Positions 34,039 through 42,769 of a stretch of 54,367 nt of DNA are shown here, piece by piece (position 1 is the stretch's first letter; each line of letters starts with the position of its first letter). Position numbers and translations under genes: made by a program. This DNA is from JAWWPY01 sp036394075 (GTDB lineage Bacteria > Actinomycetota > Actinomycetes > Streptosporangiales > Streptosporangiaceae). The notes under the pieces were generated by a model. It did not search any database. It saw only the letters and a program-made list of their open reading frames with translations, and was not told where the DNA came from. The stretch lies in assembly GCA_036394075.1 (NCBI GenBank), contig DASWFT010000255.1, positions 1 through 54,367 of the forward strand, read 5' to 3'.

Positions 34039-35541
34039 GTGGCCCGTCTTGGATGTGTGACGAAACAAGAAGAAGCCACGGCCGCGCAGGCCAGCATAGG
34101 AGATGTCGCGGGGTGCGCCGCGCGGGTGGATGCCCAGGTCAGGGCGGTCCTGGGCCGGGTGCTGGCGCAGCGGCGCAGCGTGGAGACCGCGTTGGGGTAC
34201 GTGACTGTGCTGTCGCCGGGAACGCGGGCGAACTGCTGGGCGATCGCGGAAGCGGCCGGTCATGAGGGCTGGGGCCGGATGCAGGGCCTGCTGCGGTCGT
34301 ATCGCTGGGACTGGGCTGACCTGCGGGCGCAGCTGCCCGGGCTGGCCGCTGCCTGGCTGCCCGGCCGCCAGGAGGACCTGACCGGCCCGGGGATCGCGAT
34401 CGACGAGACCGCGCACATCAAGGCGGGGGACGCGACGGCGTGCGCTGCTCCCCAGCATGCGGGGTGCACCGGGCAGGTGGAGAACTGCGTGACCACGGTG
34501 TTTTCCGCCTACGTCACCGCGGGCGGGCAGGCCTGGGTGGACTTCGACGTGTACCTGCCCCGGCGGTGGGCGGGGGATCTGCCGCGCCGGGACGCCGCCG
34601 GGATCCCTGCTGACCTGGAGTTCGCCACCAAACCGCAGCTGGCGATGAACCAGCTGGACCGGCTGGCCGCAGCCGGGCTGCCGGCCGGCTGGGCGGCCTA
34701 CGACGAGGTGTACGGCCGCAGCGAGCCGCTGCGCAAGAAGACCGCTAAGGCCGGGCTGGCGTACGTGGCGATCATCCCCTGCGACTTCCAGGTGACCATC
34801 GCAGCCGGAACCGTGATCCGCGCCGATCAGGCGATCGCGGACGCGGTGTTCGAGCGCCGCTCATGCGGGAACGGGTCCAAGGGCCCGCGATACAGCGACT
34901 GGGCGATGACCGCCACCGGCATCGACGGCCAGTACCTGCTCATCCGCCGGCTGATCTCCCGCCCGGACCAGTACACCTTCTATCTGTGCTGGGCGCCGCC
35001 GGGCCGGCCCGCCACCATGACCTACTTCATCACCATCGCCGGGCGGCGCTGGCCGGTGGAGGAAACGTTCAAAACGGGCAAGGACGTGCTCGGCTGGGAC
35101 CAGTGCCAGGCCCGCACCTTCGACGCCATCTGCCGGCACACCGCCCTGGCCGCCCTCGCCCAGCTCCGGGCCGCCGCCATCCGAGGCGCCCTGTGCGGCG
35201 CCATCGAACTGCCCGCCGCCGACGGCCAGGACGCGCACGACAGCAGCGCCACCAGCAACGACGGCGATATCACCGACGCTGACCTGCAGATCCCCCTCGG
35301 CGACGCGCCCGTCCCCACCCGCGGCGGGCAGCCCTGCCCGCCGCGCATCGCCCCCATCAGGCTGTCGATCGCCGAGACCGCCCGCCTCACCCACCTCGCC
35401 GCGCAATACACCGCCGGGCTGATCACCCGCGCCCGCCTCGCCTTCGCGCTGCGCTGGTCCGCCCGGCGACGGCAGCACCAGGCAGCCGCCCGCTGGCACC
35501 ACTACAACGCCCGGCTGCTCAGCACCGCCGCGACCGGGTAA
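34039..35541 (+). CDS. IS701-family DDE transposase
   Basis: This transposase of about 500 residues is apparently intact. Family-typical segments are the N-terminal YVTVLSPGTRANCWAIAEAAGH, then LTGPGIAIDETAHIKAGDATACAAPQHAGCTGQVENC carrying the first catalytic Asp. The second Asp lies in WAAYDEVYGRSEPLRKK, and the Glu in RRWPVEETFKTGKDVLGWDQCQAR. The C-terminus is Ala/Arg-rich. GTG at 34039 is the most upstream start; GTG at 34057 is also possible. It lies inside the terminal repeats and probably could mobilise the element, although the insertion of the IS256-type element separates it from the right end. Confidence 0.9.
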   Translation: MARLGCVTKQEEATAAQASIGDVAGCAARVDAQVRAVLGRVLAQRRSVETALGYVTVLSPGTRANCWAIAEAAGHEGWGRMQGLLRSYRWDWADLRAQLPGLAAAWLPGRQEDLTGPGIAIDETAHIKAGDATACAAPQHAGCTGQVENCVTTVFSAYVTAGGQAWVDFDVYLPRRWAGDLPRRDAAGIPADLEFATKPQLAMNQLDRLAAAGLPAGWAAYDEVYGRSEPLRKKTAKAGLAYVAIIPCDFQVTIAAGTVIRADQAIADAVFERRSCGNGSKGPRYSDWAMTATGIDGQYLLIRRLISRPDQYTFYLCWAPPGRPATMTYFITIAGRRWPVEETFKTGKDVLGWDQCQARTFDAICRHTALAALAQLRAAAIRGALCGAIELPAADGQDAHDSSATSNDGDITDADLQIPLGDAPVPTRGGQPCPPRIAPIRLSIAETARLTHLAAQYTAGLITRARLAFALRWSARRRQHQAAARWHHYNARLLSTAATG

Positions 35542-35647
35542 CCAGCTGCGGCCGAAAGGAGGTGACCGAATGTAACCGCAGCAGCCGGACAGCACATAGC
35601 GCTCAGCTACAGCGCAGCCACGCGCCGGAAATGGTCTGTCAAGTCTC

Positions 35648-36992
35648 CGGTGTAACTGATCTTGTAAGTGCTACTTCCGTCCGGTGGTCAGGCGGCCGTC
35701 GAAGGTGATGTCGAAGGCGTTCAAGGCGGCCTTCCACCGGTTGGTCCAGCGTTTGCGGCCCTTCCCGGTCGGGTCCAGGCTCATGATCGCCAGGTACAGG
35801 CACTTGAGGGCGGCCTGCTCGGTCGGGAAGTGGCCGCGGGCGTTCACCGCCCGCCGCAGCCGGGCGTTTATCGACTCGATAGCGTTGGTGGTGCAGATCA
35901 TCGTCCTTATTTCTCGGTCGAAGGCCAAGAATGGCACGAATTCCGCCCACGCGTTCTCCCACAGCCGTATAATGGCCGGGTAGCGTTTCTCCCATTTCCC
36001 GGAGAAATCGGCGAACCGGTCCAGCGCGTCCGTCTCGGACGCCGCGGTGTAGACAGGCCTGAGGTCTTTCGCGATCTGCGCCCAGTCCCTTTTCGACGCG
36101 TACTTGAACGAGTTCCGCAGAAGATGAACGATGCAGGTTTGCACGATGGTCTTCTCCCAGACCGCGCTGACCGCGTCGGGCAGGCCCTTCAGACCGTCGC
36201 AGACCAGCATGCACGCGCCCCGGACACCGCGGTTCTTGATCTCCGACAAGACCCGCAGCCAGTACTTGGCGCCCTCGCCGTCGCCGTGCTCCCCGGCCCA
36301 CAGGCCCAGCACGTCGCGCTCGCCGTCCACCGTCACGCCCAGGGCCAGGTAGACCGGCCGGTTGGCGACCTGGCCCTCGCGGATCTTCACGTTGATCGCG
36401 TCGATGAACACCACGGCGTAGACCGGGTCGAGAATCCGGCTCTGCCATTCGGCCATTCCTTCCATCACCCGGTCGGTGATCGTGCTGATCGTCTGCTTCG
36501 ACACCTCGGCGCCGTAGACCTCGGCCAGGTGCGCGGCGATCTCCCCGTGCGTCAGCCCCTTCGCCGACAGGGAAATCACCATGTCATCGACCCCGGTGAG
36601 CCGCCGCTGCCTCTTTGGCGACGATTTTGGGCTCGAAGCTGGAATCGCGGTCCCGAGGCACGGTGATTTCCACCGGCCCGGTATCGGTGAGCACGGTCTT
36701 AAATTAGCCCGGTGGCCGTTGCGGGAATTCCCGCCATTACGGCCCGCTGGGTCATGCCTGCCGTAGCCGAGATGGTCATCGAGCTCGCCCTCCAGCGCGC
36801 CCTCGACCACCATCTTGGTCAGCTTGCCCAGCAGCCCGCCCTCGCCGGTCAGCTGCAGCCCGCCGGTCCGGGCCCGCTCGGTCAGCTCTCGCAGCACCTG
36901 CTCATCGGCCGCCGACAGCTGCGCCGCGTCCTGGCTCTCACTGTTCGTCACGTCTGTCACTGGTGTCTCCTTGTTTGTCAGGAGTTACACCG
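35648..36992 (-). mobile_element. IS256-type insertion sequence inside the IS701 element
   Basis: Ends are marked by inverted CGGTGTAACT (35648-35657) and AGTTACACCG (36983-36992). Between them lies one minus-strand Mutator/IS256 transposase gene. The element separates the IS701 transposase gene from the IS701 right end. No clear target duplication was seen next to these ends, so the outer boundary may be off by a few bases. Confidence 0.75.
35671..36960 (-). CDS. IS256/Mutator-family transposase with an internal frame-swapped segment
   Basis: This 429-residue transposase has the catalytic region intact: AVVFIDAINVKIREGQ (Asp), GACMLVCDGLKGLPDAV (Asp) and TTNAIESINARLRR (Glu). Residues about 84-117, translated as NLRPCSPIPGRWKSPCLGTA and onward, do not resemble the family. 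Read in another frame, the same DNA (about 36612-36705) gives the expected KTVLTDTGPVEITVPRDRDS and SSFEPKIVAK. So two nearby indels, one at each end, cancel and keep the downstream frame open. The protein is full length but probably defective. Ends of the gene match the element's terminal repeats. Confidence 0.85.
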   Translation of the reverse strand: MTDVTNSESQDAAQLSAADEQVLRELTERARTGGLQLTGEGGLLGKLTKMVVEGALEGELDDHLGYGRHDPAGRNGGNSRNGHRANLRPCSPIPGRWKSPCLGTAIPASSPKSSPKRQRRLTGVDDMVISLSAKGLTHGEIAAHLAEVYGAEVSKQTISTITDRVMEGMAEWQSRILDPVYAVVFIDAINVKIREGQVANRPVYLALGVTVDGERDVLGLWAGEHGDGEGAKYWLRVLSEIKNRGVRGACMLVCDGLKGLPDAVSAVWEKTIVQTCIVHLLRNSFKYASKRDWAQIAKDLRPVYTAASETDALDRFADFSGKWEKRYPAIIRLWENAWAEFVPFLAFDREIRTMICTTNAIESINARLRRAVNARGHFPTEQAALKCLYLAIMSLDPTGKGRKRWTNRWKAALNAFDITFDGRLTTGRK

Positions 36993-37232
36993 TTGAAATT
37001 ACAGTCCCCCGGAAAACCGCGACTGTAGTACAGGGCGCCTTTGGGCTCTAGCCTATGAGTGATGCTTTGCAGTGGATATCCGCTGTCGCGGCGATAATCG
37101 CGGTTGCTGTCACCTCAGGCGCTGGACGGCGGCTATCTGTTTCCGGAAACTGCCCGGTGACCGCCCGCATTTTGCAGGGGATGGCCCGCGTCCAATCCGG
37201 GCAGGCTGCGGCCTGGGGAGGGGCGGTCTTGC

Positions 37233-37433
37233 TCAGCCCGAGGTCCAACGAACTTCTTGCCCGGGCACGAGCACGGGGTGGATGTTGTTGGTGACCAGCG
37301 CCCGCAGCGCGTATTCGAGGATGCCCGCCAGGGGCTCCTCGCCGGTGGGCTCGTCGGCGAGGAGGACTCGCACCAATTCTTCGGCGAGCTGCTTTGACGG
37401 GCCCTTGAGGTCCGCGATCGTGAGATCGTTCAT
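37233..37433 (-). CDS. Small hypothetical protein
   Basis: This 66-residue protein starts at the ATG at 37433 (MNDLTIADLKGPSKQLAEELVRVLLADEP), with CGAAGG directly before the start. It looks soluble and helical, with no recognised family. It is on the same strand as the small zinc-finger gene about 80 bp upstream, and both look like accessory genes of an integrated element. Confidence 0.5.
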   Translation of the reverse strand: MNDLTIADLKGPSKQLAEELVRVLLADEPTGEEPLAGILEYALRALVTNNIHPVLVPGQEVRWTSG

Positions 37434-37515
37434 CCTTCGGCGATCGTTGGCTGTTGATGGCGGCTCGGGGACTCGGGGACACATCGTAATGCCTGTGTTG
37501 GCTCGCTTCCGACAT

Positions 37516-37656
37516 TTAAGCCTTCACCGCCCCGGTGCCGTCGCACGCCGTGCAGATCGCGGGTGTGCAGGTGTGTGCGTTCGTACCGCAGGTGCATTCC
37601 GGGCCGGGCACCAGGCCGCCGCCGCCGCACGCCGTGCACTGATCGTTGCTGTTCAT
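37516..37656 (-). CDS. Very small DnaJ-type zinc-finger protein
   Basis: This 46-residue protein contains repeated Cys pairs in the order CTACGGGG, CTCG and CTACDGTG. These resemble the CxxCxGxG modules of the DnaJ zinc-binding domain. It has no J domain or other part. AGGAG lies seven bases before the ATG at 37656. Such mini zinc-finger genes are frequent in actinobacterial integrative elements. It probably binds zinc and a nucleic acid or protein partner; that is inference. Confidence 0.65.
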   Translation of the reverse strand: MNSNDQCTACGGGGLVPGPECTCGTNAHTCTPAICTACDGTGAVKA

Positions 37657-38239
37657 GGCCGCTCCTGGCCCGATGGCCTCCCACCTGGTGGCCTTCACCC
37701 GATAGGCGCCGATCACTGCCCGGAGCGGGAGCAGTCAAGGGCCTGGTCCCGAAGGGACTTCCACGATGCTTTGGCCGTGCGGAGGCCGGCAAGGCGCGAG
37801 GGTCCACGCCTACGGGATGGACGCGGCCAAAGGATCTTGGAACCCGTGACGGCTCCCGTGGAGGGCTGATACTTCCGCGCCGGGTGAAGGACCCCACAGC
37901 ACGAGCCCGTCCCCTACCGCGCGCAACGGATCGACGCCTGGATACGCGACAGCGCTGCAACCTTTTGATCCGTAGGAAGGGGCGGACCGTCCACGGCCGT
38001 CCATGCGCGTCCGTGAACTGGGCCGACATTCCGCCTTAGGAGCGGTCCGGGCCACGGCCGGGGCGCGGCGCGGCCAACAAGTGTCTCCGGAGAATCCAAC
38101 GCTCTCACGGCGGATTCTCCGGAGACTGCCTTCACGGCGACGCAACCCTGCTTTCCTGCAGATAGTCCGGACCGGCAGCCCGGCATTGGTGTCTAATCGC
38201 CTCTTGTCAGCGATCACCGCCAATGACCGGAGGCCGCCG
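37657..38239. other. Accessory gap with a possible gene remnant
   Basis: No complete gene was supported. On the minus strand a frame from the ATG at 38029, preceded by AAGGCGG, encodes MSAQFTDAHGRPWTVRPFLR and then becomes Arg-rich and gene-unlike. It may be the 5' remnant of a lost gene. A strong hairpin lies at 38083-38126. Confidence 0.35.
38083..38126. repeat. Perfect 15-bp inverted repeat
   Basis: GTCTCCGGAGAATCC (38083-38097) and its exact reverse complement (38112-38126) enclose a 14-base loop. The inner TCTCCGGAGA of each arm is itself palindromic. It lies about 110 bp before the SMI1-type gene and could be a terminator or a protein-binding site. Confidence 0.7.
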
Positions 38240-39622
38240 TTGCCCGCGATCCGCGACTTCGCGACCTGGGCGCCGCTACTGGCGATCCTGTGGGGCAGCC
38301 AGCAGGGCGTTGACTACGCAGGCGGTTACGTGGACGGCCAGGTGGATTACCGGGGAGGGTTCGGCTGGCACATGTCACCCGGGCTGCAGCACATGTCCAC
38401 CGCGGTGGTCAGGGCCGTGGCCGAGCAGACCGGGGTCGACCCGATCGCCCTGGTGCGGGAGGCGCTCGCGGATGCCGGGATGAACTACATCTCGTTCGTG
38501 GTGGAGTTCCCAGGGGGCGGGCGGGTCGTGCTTCACCTGATCGAGCTCGGCCCCGCCGTGGAGGTCACGGCCGGAGGGATAGGCCTGGGCTCGCTCGTCC
38601 TGGTCGAGGGGGCCGTTCCCGAGCTGTGGCGCCGCCAGCCGGCCCCGGCACCGCGCGCCAGGCCCGCCGAATCGGCGGACCCGGAGCTGCTAGAGCGGAC
38701 GCTTCGCGAGCGGCTCCCTGATGCCGTCGGCGCGACCGACGCGGAGATCGCCGCCGCCGAATCCCGCCTCGGCATCCCGCTGCCCGACGAGCTGAAGGTG
38801 CTCTACCAGGTGACGGGAGGGCGCTGGGGCAGCGACGCCGCGGCCTCGGAGCGTGTGTTCAGCGCGGTCGGCTGCTATCCCTATCCCCCGGACCAGGCAT
38901 ACATCGCCACACCGACCAGCCGACGGCTCCCGTGGGTGTATGCGGCGATGGAGGCGGCCGCCCCCTCGCCCAGCGCCGCCGTGCAGACGCTCGTCGGCTC
39001 GCCTGGCTGGATCGTCTTCGGCGGCCCCGGCACCCGCGACAGGGTCGCGATCGACCTGACGCCAGGCCCGCGCGGGAACGTCGGCCAGGTCATCATGATC
39101 CGGTACGACGAGTACTACGGCGCCCGGCTCTTCGCGCGTTCCCTCACGGACCTGGTGATGAGGAAGGGGAAGTTGCGCGGCGGCGGCCGTCGGGGCGAGA
39201 TGCCCGCCGTGGCCAGGGTTAACCGGGGCGCGCTGCGCAGCATCGAGGCCGTCGCCAACCCTGACCTGGAGGTGCTGTCCATAGGGGTGTGGGAGGGCGA
39301 GCCGCTCAGCCTCGCCCCGGTCGCCGACTTGCCCCGGCTGCGGACCCTCCAGGCCATGCCCGGCACGCTCGCCGACCCGCTGGAGATCGCCGGGCTGACC
39401 AGGCTGGAATTCCTCGCACTCGGCCCGGAAGAATGGCGGGTTCTCCTCGACGCGGGCGCCGTCCCGCGCACCCTGTCGGCCGCCGCCGTCGACTCGCACG
39501 ATGGCCGAAACCCGCTCTCGCTCGTGGCGATCTCCAACGAGCTGCTAGCCCTCTGGGGCCGCCCCCAGATCACCCAGAACCTCCTCGAAGGCGATCTGCT
39601 CCAGGAATGGCCGTCTGCTTAG
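38240..39622 (+). CDS. SMI1/KNR4-domain (SUKH) protein with N- and C-terminal extensions
   Basis: This protein of about 460 residues has three parts. The N-terminus is an unassigned alpha/beta region (FATWAPLLAILWGSQQGVDY, MNYISFVVEFPGGGRVVLHLIEL). Residues about 150-310 are the SMI1/KNR4 domain (GATDAEIAAAESRLGIPLPDELKVLYQVTGG, GSPGWIVFGGPGTRDRVAIDLTPGPRGNVGQVIMIRYDE). The C-terminus is a short leucine-rich-like region (LEVLSIGVWEGEPLSL, LPRLRTLQAMPG, LTRLEFLALGPEEWR). SUKH proteins often give immunity to secreted nuclease toxins, but no toxin gene is next door. The TTG at 38240 is chosen because CGGAGG lies six bases upstream; a GTG about 50 bases earlier is an alternative. Confidence 0.8.
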   Translation: MPAIRDFATWAPLLAILWGSQQGVDYAGGYVDGQVDYRGGFGWHMSPGLQHMSTAVVRAVAEQTGVDPIALVREALADAGMNYISFVVEFPGGGRVVLHLIELGPAVEVTAGGIGLGSLVLVEGAVPELWRRQPAPAPRARPAESADPELLERTLRERLPDAVGATDAEIAAAESRLGIPLPDELKVLYQVTGGRWGSDAAASERVFSAVGCYPYPPDQAYIATPTSRRLPWVYAAMEAAAPSPSAAVQTLVGSPGWIVFGGPGTRDRVAIDLTPGPRGNVGQVIMIRYDEYYGARLFARSLTDLVMRKGKLRGGGRRGEMPAVARVNRGALRSIEAVANPDLEVLSIGVWEGEPLSLAPVADLPRLRTLQAMPGTLADPLEIAGLTRLEFLALGPEEWRVLLDAGAVPRTLSAAAVDSHDGRNPLSLVAISNELLALWGRPQITQNLLEGDLLQEWPSA

Positions 39623-39698
39623 TCTCTCCGCGTCAAACTGCGGCCACCGGCTTGGCAGCAGTGTTGGCAGCAGTGCACACACCGGGGCTGGTCAGCTG

Positions 39699-39997
39699 TC
39701 AGGTGATCCGAATCCACTCCGTGGCAGTCCCGGTGAAGTCCTCAATCTGGCGTGCAACCTGCGCTATCAACTCATCCGTGTTCAGGTGCGCGATGTCACC
39801 GTCGACGCTCACTTGCCAGCCAGGATCTTCACCGGAAAATGAGATCTCATAATCCGTAGCGCCGAGGTGAAGGTCCCCGAAACCGTCCCCCGGTTCCGTG
39901 GGGTACCCACGTGGCGTAAGCACTTCAGCGAGCTAGCGGGGATCTCGAGCCAGCCCTCGTGACTGGATGGCCTGATCAGATATCCGGCTTCTGGCAC
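39699..39997 (-). pseudogene. Frameshifted small gene
   Basis: Two overlapping frames make one protein of about 97 residues. The 5' part (from 39997) reads MPEAGYLIRPSSHEGWLEIPASSL. The 3' part (from about 39923) continues VLTPRGYPTEPGDGFGDLHL and ends at 39699 with ARQIEDFTGTATEWIRIT. The shift falls near 39920. The joined sequence looks like a compact alpha/beta protein of unknown family. It is convergent with the SMI1-type gene, and a role as an immunity-like partner is only speculation. Confidence 0.55.
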
Positions 39998-40276
39998 ACA
40001 CGGATCATCCCACGGGAAGCTAGTCCCAGCTTGGAAGGCTGCGACTGGGCCCCGCCAGACCAGCGATTGTGCAGGTCATCGTCATGGCGTAGGCCCCATG
40101 AGTGACCGTGAGTGTCCGGGTCTTACCGCTTGATCGGGCACGTAGCGGGCACGAGCGGTTTAGTCGATCCAGTACGCCGTATCGGGATTGCCGGCAAGAA
40201 CACTGTCAACTCTTGCTTGACACTGATCTGCAGAGATCTGCGAGCACAGACCGTAGACCGTCTGTAGGCCGCCGAG

Positions 40277-40885
40277 TCACCGGGCACATATCCGGCATCC
40301 GGAATGATCGAAGTCCTTGAAGAACGGGCCATGGCCTGCCCCCTCCCACGGCGCCTGGCGAGCCCACGTGTATCCGGCAGTTATCAGTCCCACCTTGTCG
40401 AACGGCTCAAGCCCTTTCCCCGAGGAAGACAGGTAGCTCTGGGCCAGCGCCTCACGGAAGCCGGCCGATCCCGGATCGTCAAGGCCGCTGAGATAGGCGC
40501 GGAGGTTAGTCGCCCATTCCTCATCGCCGGTCATCCAGCTCATTTCCTCGGCCCATACGGCGAGGTAAGCGCCCTCCACCGCGCCGACGTAGCCCAGCCA
40601 CAGCTCGGACATGTCCCGGAATACTTCGGGCCACCGGCGGCTCCAGTCCTCCAGCCGACTACGCGAACGCTCGATGCATTCGCTTGTGGGCTGGATGACG
40701 GCCGTGTAAGGAGAGCCGTCGTGGATGCTCGGCCAGGTCACCAGGCCATCAGTGTCAAACAGCGAGAGCCACAGGATCGGCACGGAATAGTTCGCTCCGA
40801 GCAAGGCATCGCGGAAATACCGTCCGTCGTGGTCCCATGGGGGATCGGTCGAGTACATAGCCAAGAGCAGCGCACGGTTGGCCAC
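40277..40885 (-). CDS. Hypothetical protein, possible immunity-type
   Basis: This 202-residue soluble protein begins MANRALLLAMYSTDPPWDHD. It has many Trp and acidic residues (LEDWSRRWPEVF, YLAVWAEEMSWMTGDEEWATNL) and no signal or membrane segment. No family was recognised with certainty. Its length, composition and position near the SUKH gene among small accessory genes resemble immunity proteins of polymorphic toxin loci, but this is inference. The ATG at 40885 starts the frame; no strong ribosome-binding site was seen. Confidence 0.65.
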   Translation of the reverse strand: MANRALLLAMYSTDPPWDHDGRYFRDALLGANYSVPILWLSLFDTDGLVTWPSIHDGSPYTAVIQPTSECIERSRSRLEDWSRRWPEVFRDMSELWLGYVGAVEGAYLAVWAEEMSWMTGDEEWATNLRAYLSGLDDPGSAGFREALAQSYLSSSGKGLEPFDKVGLITAGYTWARQAPWEGAGHGPFFKDFDHSGCRICAR

Positions 40886-40956
40886 GCACTCAGCTTAGAA
40901 GCTCGCGGGCTGCCATCGAGGCAGCCGGGTTGGCTGGAGTCCACCACCCATGATAT

Positions 40957-41175
40957 CGACACACCGGCAACCACATCGTGGCGGCTACCGGCGCGAGCCT
41001 TCGGGAGCTGATGGGCCGGATGGTCTCAGCACCACTCGGGCCGCGTTGATCTACAAGCACCGTACGACGGAGCGAGATCGGCTCATCGCTGCTGCCATGA
41101 GCAAGATCGTCGAATCCGAGCTAGGCGAGGCCGACAACCCATCGGGCACGCAACGAAGCCACGCGGCTGTCCGTA
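40957..41175 (+). pseudogene. C-terminal relic of a tyrosine recombinase (integrase)
   Basis: Two frames together encode the end of a phage or AICE-type integrase. The first reads RHTGNHIVAATGASLRELMGRM, with the box II Arg-His. After a small deletion near 41016 the second reads STTRAALIYKHRTTERDRLI, which contains the catalytic Tyr (Y in ALIYKH). The usual GHSS between them is lost. Everything upstream of box II is missing. It cannot make an active enzyme and marks the edge of a decayed integrative element. No tRNA gene or attachment site was recognised nearby. Confidence 0.75.
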
Positions 41176-41311
41176 GCGATCACAGGTTGTTCGGTCTCTT
41201 GGCTCCCAGGTTGGCTCCCAATGGCCAGGTCGCTAAGGCTCAACGGTCCCCGCGAGTGACCGCTGCGAACCTTCAGGGGCTGCTCGCCCTGGCACGGACC
41301 GTTCGCAGCCG

Positions 41312-41410
41312 TCACAGCCAGGAGTCGGGCACCGGCGGCGGATCCTCGACCTCGGGGGGCAGCATGGCCTCAATTTCTGCGTTTGTTGCGGCCCGCCACT
41401 GCCCTGTCAT
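41312..41410 (-). pseudogene. Possible gene-end remnant
   Basis: A minus-strand frame from the ATG at 41410 to the stop at 41312 encodes 32 residues, MTGQWRAATNAEIEAMLPPE followed by VEDPPPVPDSWL. It reads like a protein C-terminus. The frame is closed upstream by a stop near 41447. No family assigned. Confidence 0.3.
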
Positions 41411-41943
41411 GGGGTCTTGGACCCGGATCGGCTGGTAGAGCTTGTGTTATCGGCCTATTTATCTGGGCACGGATCGATGATCAACGGCAACGCTCTTTCG
41501 TGACGGGCTACCCAGGCCGGCTGTCCGGCTTTCAGGATCACGAAGACATCCGAGGCAGTATGCATGCAGGACGCCGTCAGCGAATGGCCGACGGCGGCCA
41601 GGCGTCGGTTCCGTGGCGGCTAGCACGGAGCGTGATTGACTCGGTGGGCCCGGCGGGCGCCAAGTTCGCGCGGAACGGGGCCGAATACGAGCGGCGTCGC
41701 AACTGTGTTGGAAGTGCGCGTGTCGGCGCACCGATTGTCCGGTTCTGCGCACCGATGGGTCGCTGGGTCCGACGACCCGCATCGCGGCAAAGTAGTGCGT
41801 GGTCCTCGCTGGGTGGTCACGCGGCTGTTCGGCTAGCCTGGCTTGCCGCCACAGCCCGCACGAAGCAGATTCCGGCCGCCAGGTCCCTCCTGCTTGTCCG
41901 CCCGTCAAGCGCCAAGAAGCCGGCGGACCAGCCAGGGCACAAG
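41411..41943. other. Gap with no gene seen
   Basis: About 530 bases between the integrase relic region and the methyltransferase gene. Frames are open on both strands only because of base composition, and none has a convincing start or domain. Confidence 0.45.
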
Positions 41944-42681
41944 TCAGGCGATCAGCAGCCGGGCGCCCAGTTCGGCTTCGGCCAGGCCGGTGATATCGCG
42001 GTTGCGGGCGGCCCACCGGCCGGAGGCCAGGTCCAGACTAAGGTCGTGCATCACCCGCTGCTCGGCCTGCGCTCCGATCACGGTGAAGATTGAGATGCCC
42101 CGGCGGACCTCCCGACGCAGGTACTGCTCGGGCCGGCGCCAGTACGCGTGAAAGAACCCGTCCGCGCAGTCCCACGGGACCGGCACCGGTTCGAGCCTGG
42201 CTCCGATCGCCTCCGCGCGCTGCGTCATCGTGGGGTGCCCTGAGGCAAGCTGCGCGAACTCCGGCAGGTAGTCGCGGGTCAGCCAGAACTCGCCGGCGTG
42301 CTCGGCGCCAAAGTTAAATACGACCACCCGGCGGGCCACCCGCCGCATCTCCCGTAGCCCGGCGATCGGATCGGGCCAGTGATGGTCGGACAGCACCGCC
42401 ATGGCGGCGTCGAAGGACTGGTCGGCGAACGGGAGGCTGTCCGCCGTCGCGGCCAGGCAGAGCGCCGCGCTAGCGGGCCGCTGCGCCCTCATTACCGCCG
42501 ATGGCTCCACCGCGGTCACGTCGCGGTCGGGAGGCTCGTAGGACCCGGTGCCGGCGCCGACATTCAAAACGGTGCGGGCGCCGCCGAGCGCTGCCCAGAT
42601 CCGTGCTGCGATCCGCGGCTCGGTCCGTCTGGTCGCAAGATAGCTAGCGCCGATGGTGTCGTACAGCTGGTCGGCCGACAC
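41944..42681 (-). CDS. Class I SAM-dependent methyltransferase (type 11)
   Basis: This 245-residue enzyme has a Rossmann fold that binds S-adenosylmethionine: TVLNVGAGTGSYE (motif I), VTAVEPSAVMRAQ, ATADSLPFADQSFDAAMAVLSDHHW (motifs II-III) and REMRRVARRVVVFNFG. The C-terminal half would select the acceptor, which is unknown. Starts at the ATG at 42681 (MSADQLYDTIGASYLATR). Its N-terminus overlaps the decayed esterase frame, so it lies inside the accessory region bounded by IS ends but looks intact. Confidence 0.85.
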   Translation of the reverse strand: MSADQLYDTIGASYLATRRTEPRIAARIWAALGGARTVLNVGAGTGSYEPPDRDVTAVEPSAVMRAQRPASAALCLAATADSLPFADQSFDAAMAVLSDHHWPDPIAGLREMRRVARRVVVFNFGAEHAGEFWLTRDYLPEFAQLASGHPTMTQRAEAIGARLEPVPVPWDCADGFFHAYWRRPEQYLRREVRRGISIFTVIGAQAEQRVMHDLSLDLASGRWAARNRDITGLAEAELGARLLIA

Positions 42682-42769
42682 TCCTGTTCTCCTTCGATAG
42701 CTGCCAGAACCCTGCCAAGAATGCTCTCCCAGGACTCAGAGTCAACGCTGGACGAGATCGGCAGCTCGA

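Larger units (their letters stand above)
33887..37030 (+). mobile_element. IS701-type insertion sequence, interrupted by an IS256-type element
   Basis: The left end TATTACAGTCGCGGTTT (33887-33903) and right end AAACCGCGACTGTAGTA (37014-37030) are inverted copies with one mismatch. Each is flanked by the 4-bp target duplication CAGG (33883-33886 and 37031-37034). The left part encodes an IS701-family transposase. The right end is separated from it by an inserted IS256-type element (35648-36992). Four-base target duplications are known for the IS701 family. Boundaries were read directly from the repeats. Confidence 0.85.

Noticed and set aside
37055..37294. 79-residue open frame beginning MSDALQWISAVAAIIAVAVT
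   Set aside because: The hydrophobic start could be the relic of a membrane protein, but the rest is Arg/Gly-rich and overlaps the small minus-strand gene; there is too little to call a gene.
40950..41460. tRNA gene as integration target next to the integrase relic
   Set aside because: No cloverleaf-compatible sequence with a T-loop GTTCGA-type motif was found by eye in this stretch.
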